64,000 nucleotides of DNA, from the NCBI RefSeq assembly GCF_018398875.1, contig NZ_JAGWDK010000008.1, forward strand, positions 62,001 through 126,000. The letters are read 5' to 3'. Position numbers and translations under genes: made by a program. Below the pieces are notes generated by a model that saw nothing but the letters and a program-made list of their open reading frames with translations, did no database searches and was not told where the DNA came from. Each line of letters opens with the position of its first letter. Position 1 is the stretch's first letter. The DNA comes from Bradyrhizobium sp. sGM-13 (GTDB taxonomy: Bacteria > Pseudomonadota > Alphaproteobacteria > Rhizobiales > Xanthobacteraceae). Below, in pieces: positions 63,722-64,000 of the stretch.

Positions 63722-64000
63722 ATGTTAACCAAAGAGAGACGGGCCATCAACGCTGTACCGGTGGCTAAGTGCAATAATTGCGGATCGCTGGAATACGGCG
63801 TCGTTTTTGAGGCCGGAAGCGCGCAGGTCAATCAAATCGTCCGATGTGGAGATTGTGGGTTGATGTACGCGTTCCCCATGAACAGAAACAATTTGTCGCA
63901 ATATCTGAACGACGCGCCAGCGACCCTGACGGATCAGAGCCGTCAGGTCAAACATACAGCGGATAAGATGCCGGACTATCGAGTTATGGCACGCCGCCTG
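63722..64000 (+). CDS. Zinc-ribbon methyltransferase, N-terminal part (runs off the window)
   Basis: 93 codons are present from ATG 63722, with ggagg 9 bases upstream. CNNC (Cys17, Cys20) and CGDC (Cys42, Cys45) form a zinc ribbon, followed by GLMYAFPM, as in the N-terminus of the methyltransferase at 59027. The SAM-binding domain lies beyond the window, so the assignment rests on this N-terminal similarity. Confidence 0.65.
   Translation, partial: MLTKERRAINAVPVAKCNNCGSLEYGVVFEAGSAQVNQIVRCGDCGLMYAFPMNRNNLSQYLNDAPATLTDQSRQVKHTADKMPDYRVMARRL

Overview
The window is a stretch of high-GC alphaproteobacterial chromosome. Bradyrhizobium or a close relative is the best guess. The guess rests on GC-rich codon use, Bradyrhizobiaceae-style palindromic intergenic repeats (near 1951, 3437 and 4637), a complete branched-chain-type ABC transporter operon and a rhizobial PssD/PssE plus PrsD/PrsE exopolysaccharide (EPS) locus. 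No rRNA, tRNA or CRISPR array was recognised.

Region 1 (1-9.0 kb) is ordinary metabolism: the end of a LysR regulator, a secreted cytokinin-oxidase-like flavoprotein, a DJ-1/PfpI-family protein, a zinc alcohol dehydrogenase, a 1021-residue autotransporter and an EamA transporter.

Region 2 (9.0-23.4 kb) is a divergent catabolic locus. The minus operon encodes a periplasmic binding protein, two permeases and two ATPases (LivKHMGF type), then an enoyl-CoA hydratase, a MaoC hydratase and a citramalyl/malyl-CoA-lyase-like enzyme. The plus operon encodes an acyl-CoA ligase, a TetR regulator, an SDR dehydrogenase and a Baeyer-Villiger monooxygenase with an HAPMO-like N-terminal extension. A perfect 9-9-9 palindrome (16052-16078) in the shared promoter region is the probable TetR operator. 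The set reads as uptake of an alcohol or ketone, oxidation to an ester or lactone, CoA activation and cleavage. A DsbA/HCCA-isomerase-like gene, a glutathione S-transferase stub and an epoxide hydrolase broken by three single-base indels follow.

Region 3 (23.4-27.4 kb) is sparse. It holds a small Bradyrhizobium-like protein that appears to start at ATA, a small ribbon-helix-helix-like protein and a CobW/COG0523 GTPase.

Region 4 (27.4-64 kb) is an EPS/surface polysaccharide locus, mosaic and AT-punctuated. It holds a 1894-residue protein (dimethylformamidase-like domain, four DUF4082 repeats and cadherin-like domains), an acetyltransferase, a PPP-family phosphatase, PssD/PssE glycosyltransferase halves, a Gfo/Idh/MocA oxidoreductase, an aldo/keto-reductase-like protein, a redoxin-2OG-oxygenase fusion, the type I secretion pair PrsE/PrsD with its probable 1081-residue substrate, several glycosyltransferases, GalE, FkbM and zinc-ribbon methyltransferases, a polysaccharide deacetylase, a second secreted beta-helix protein and a Wzy/ligase-like membrane protein. 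Between these genes lie gene fragments: pieces of prsD and prsE around 35.5-36.5 kb, IS256 and IS3 remnants, an integrase stub and a decayed UDP-glucuronate decarboxylase. They point to repeated rearrangement of the locus.
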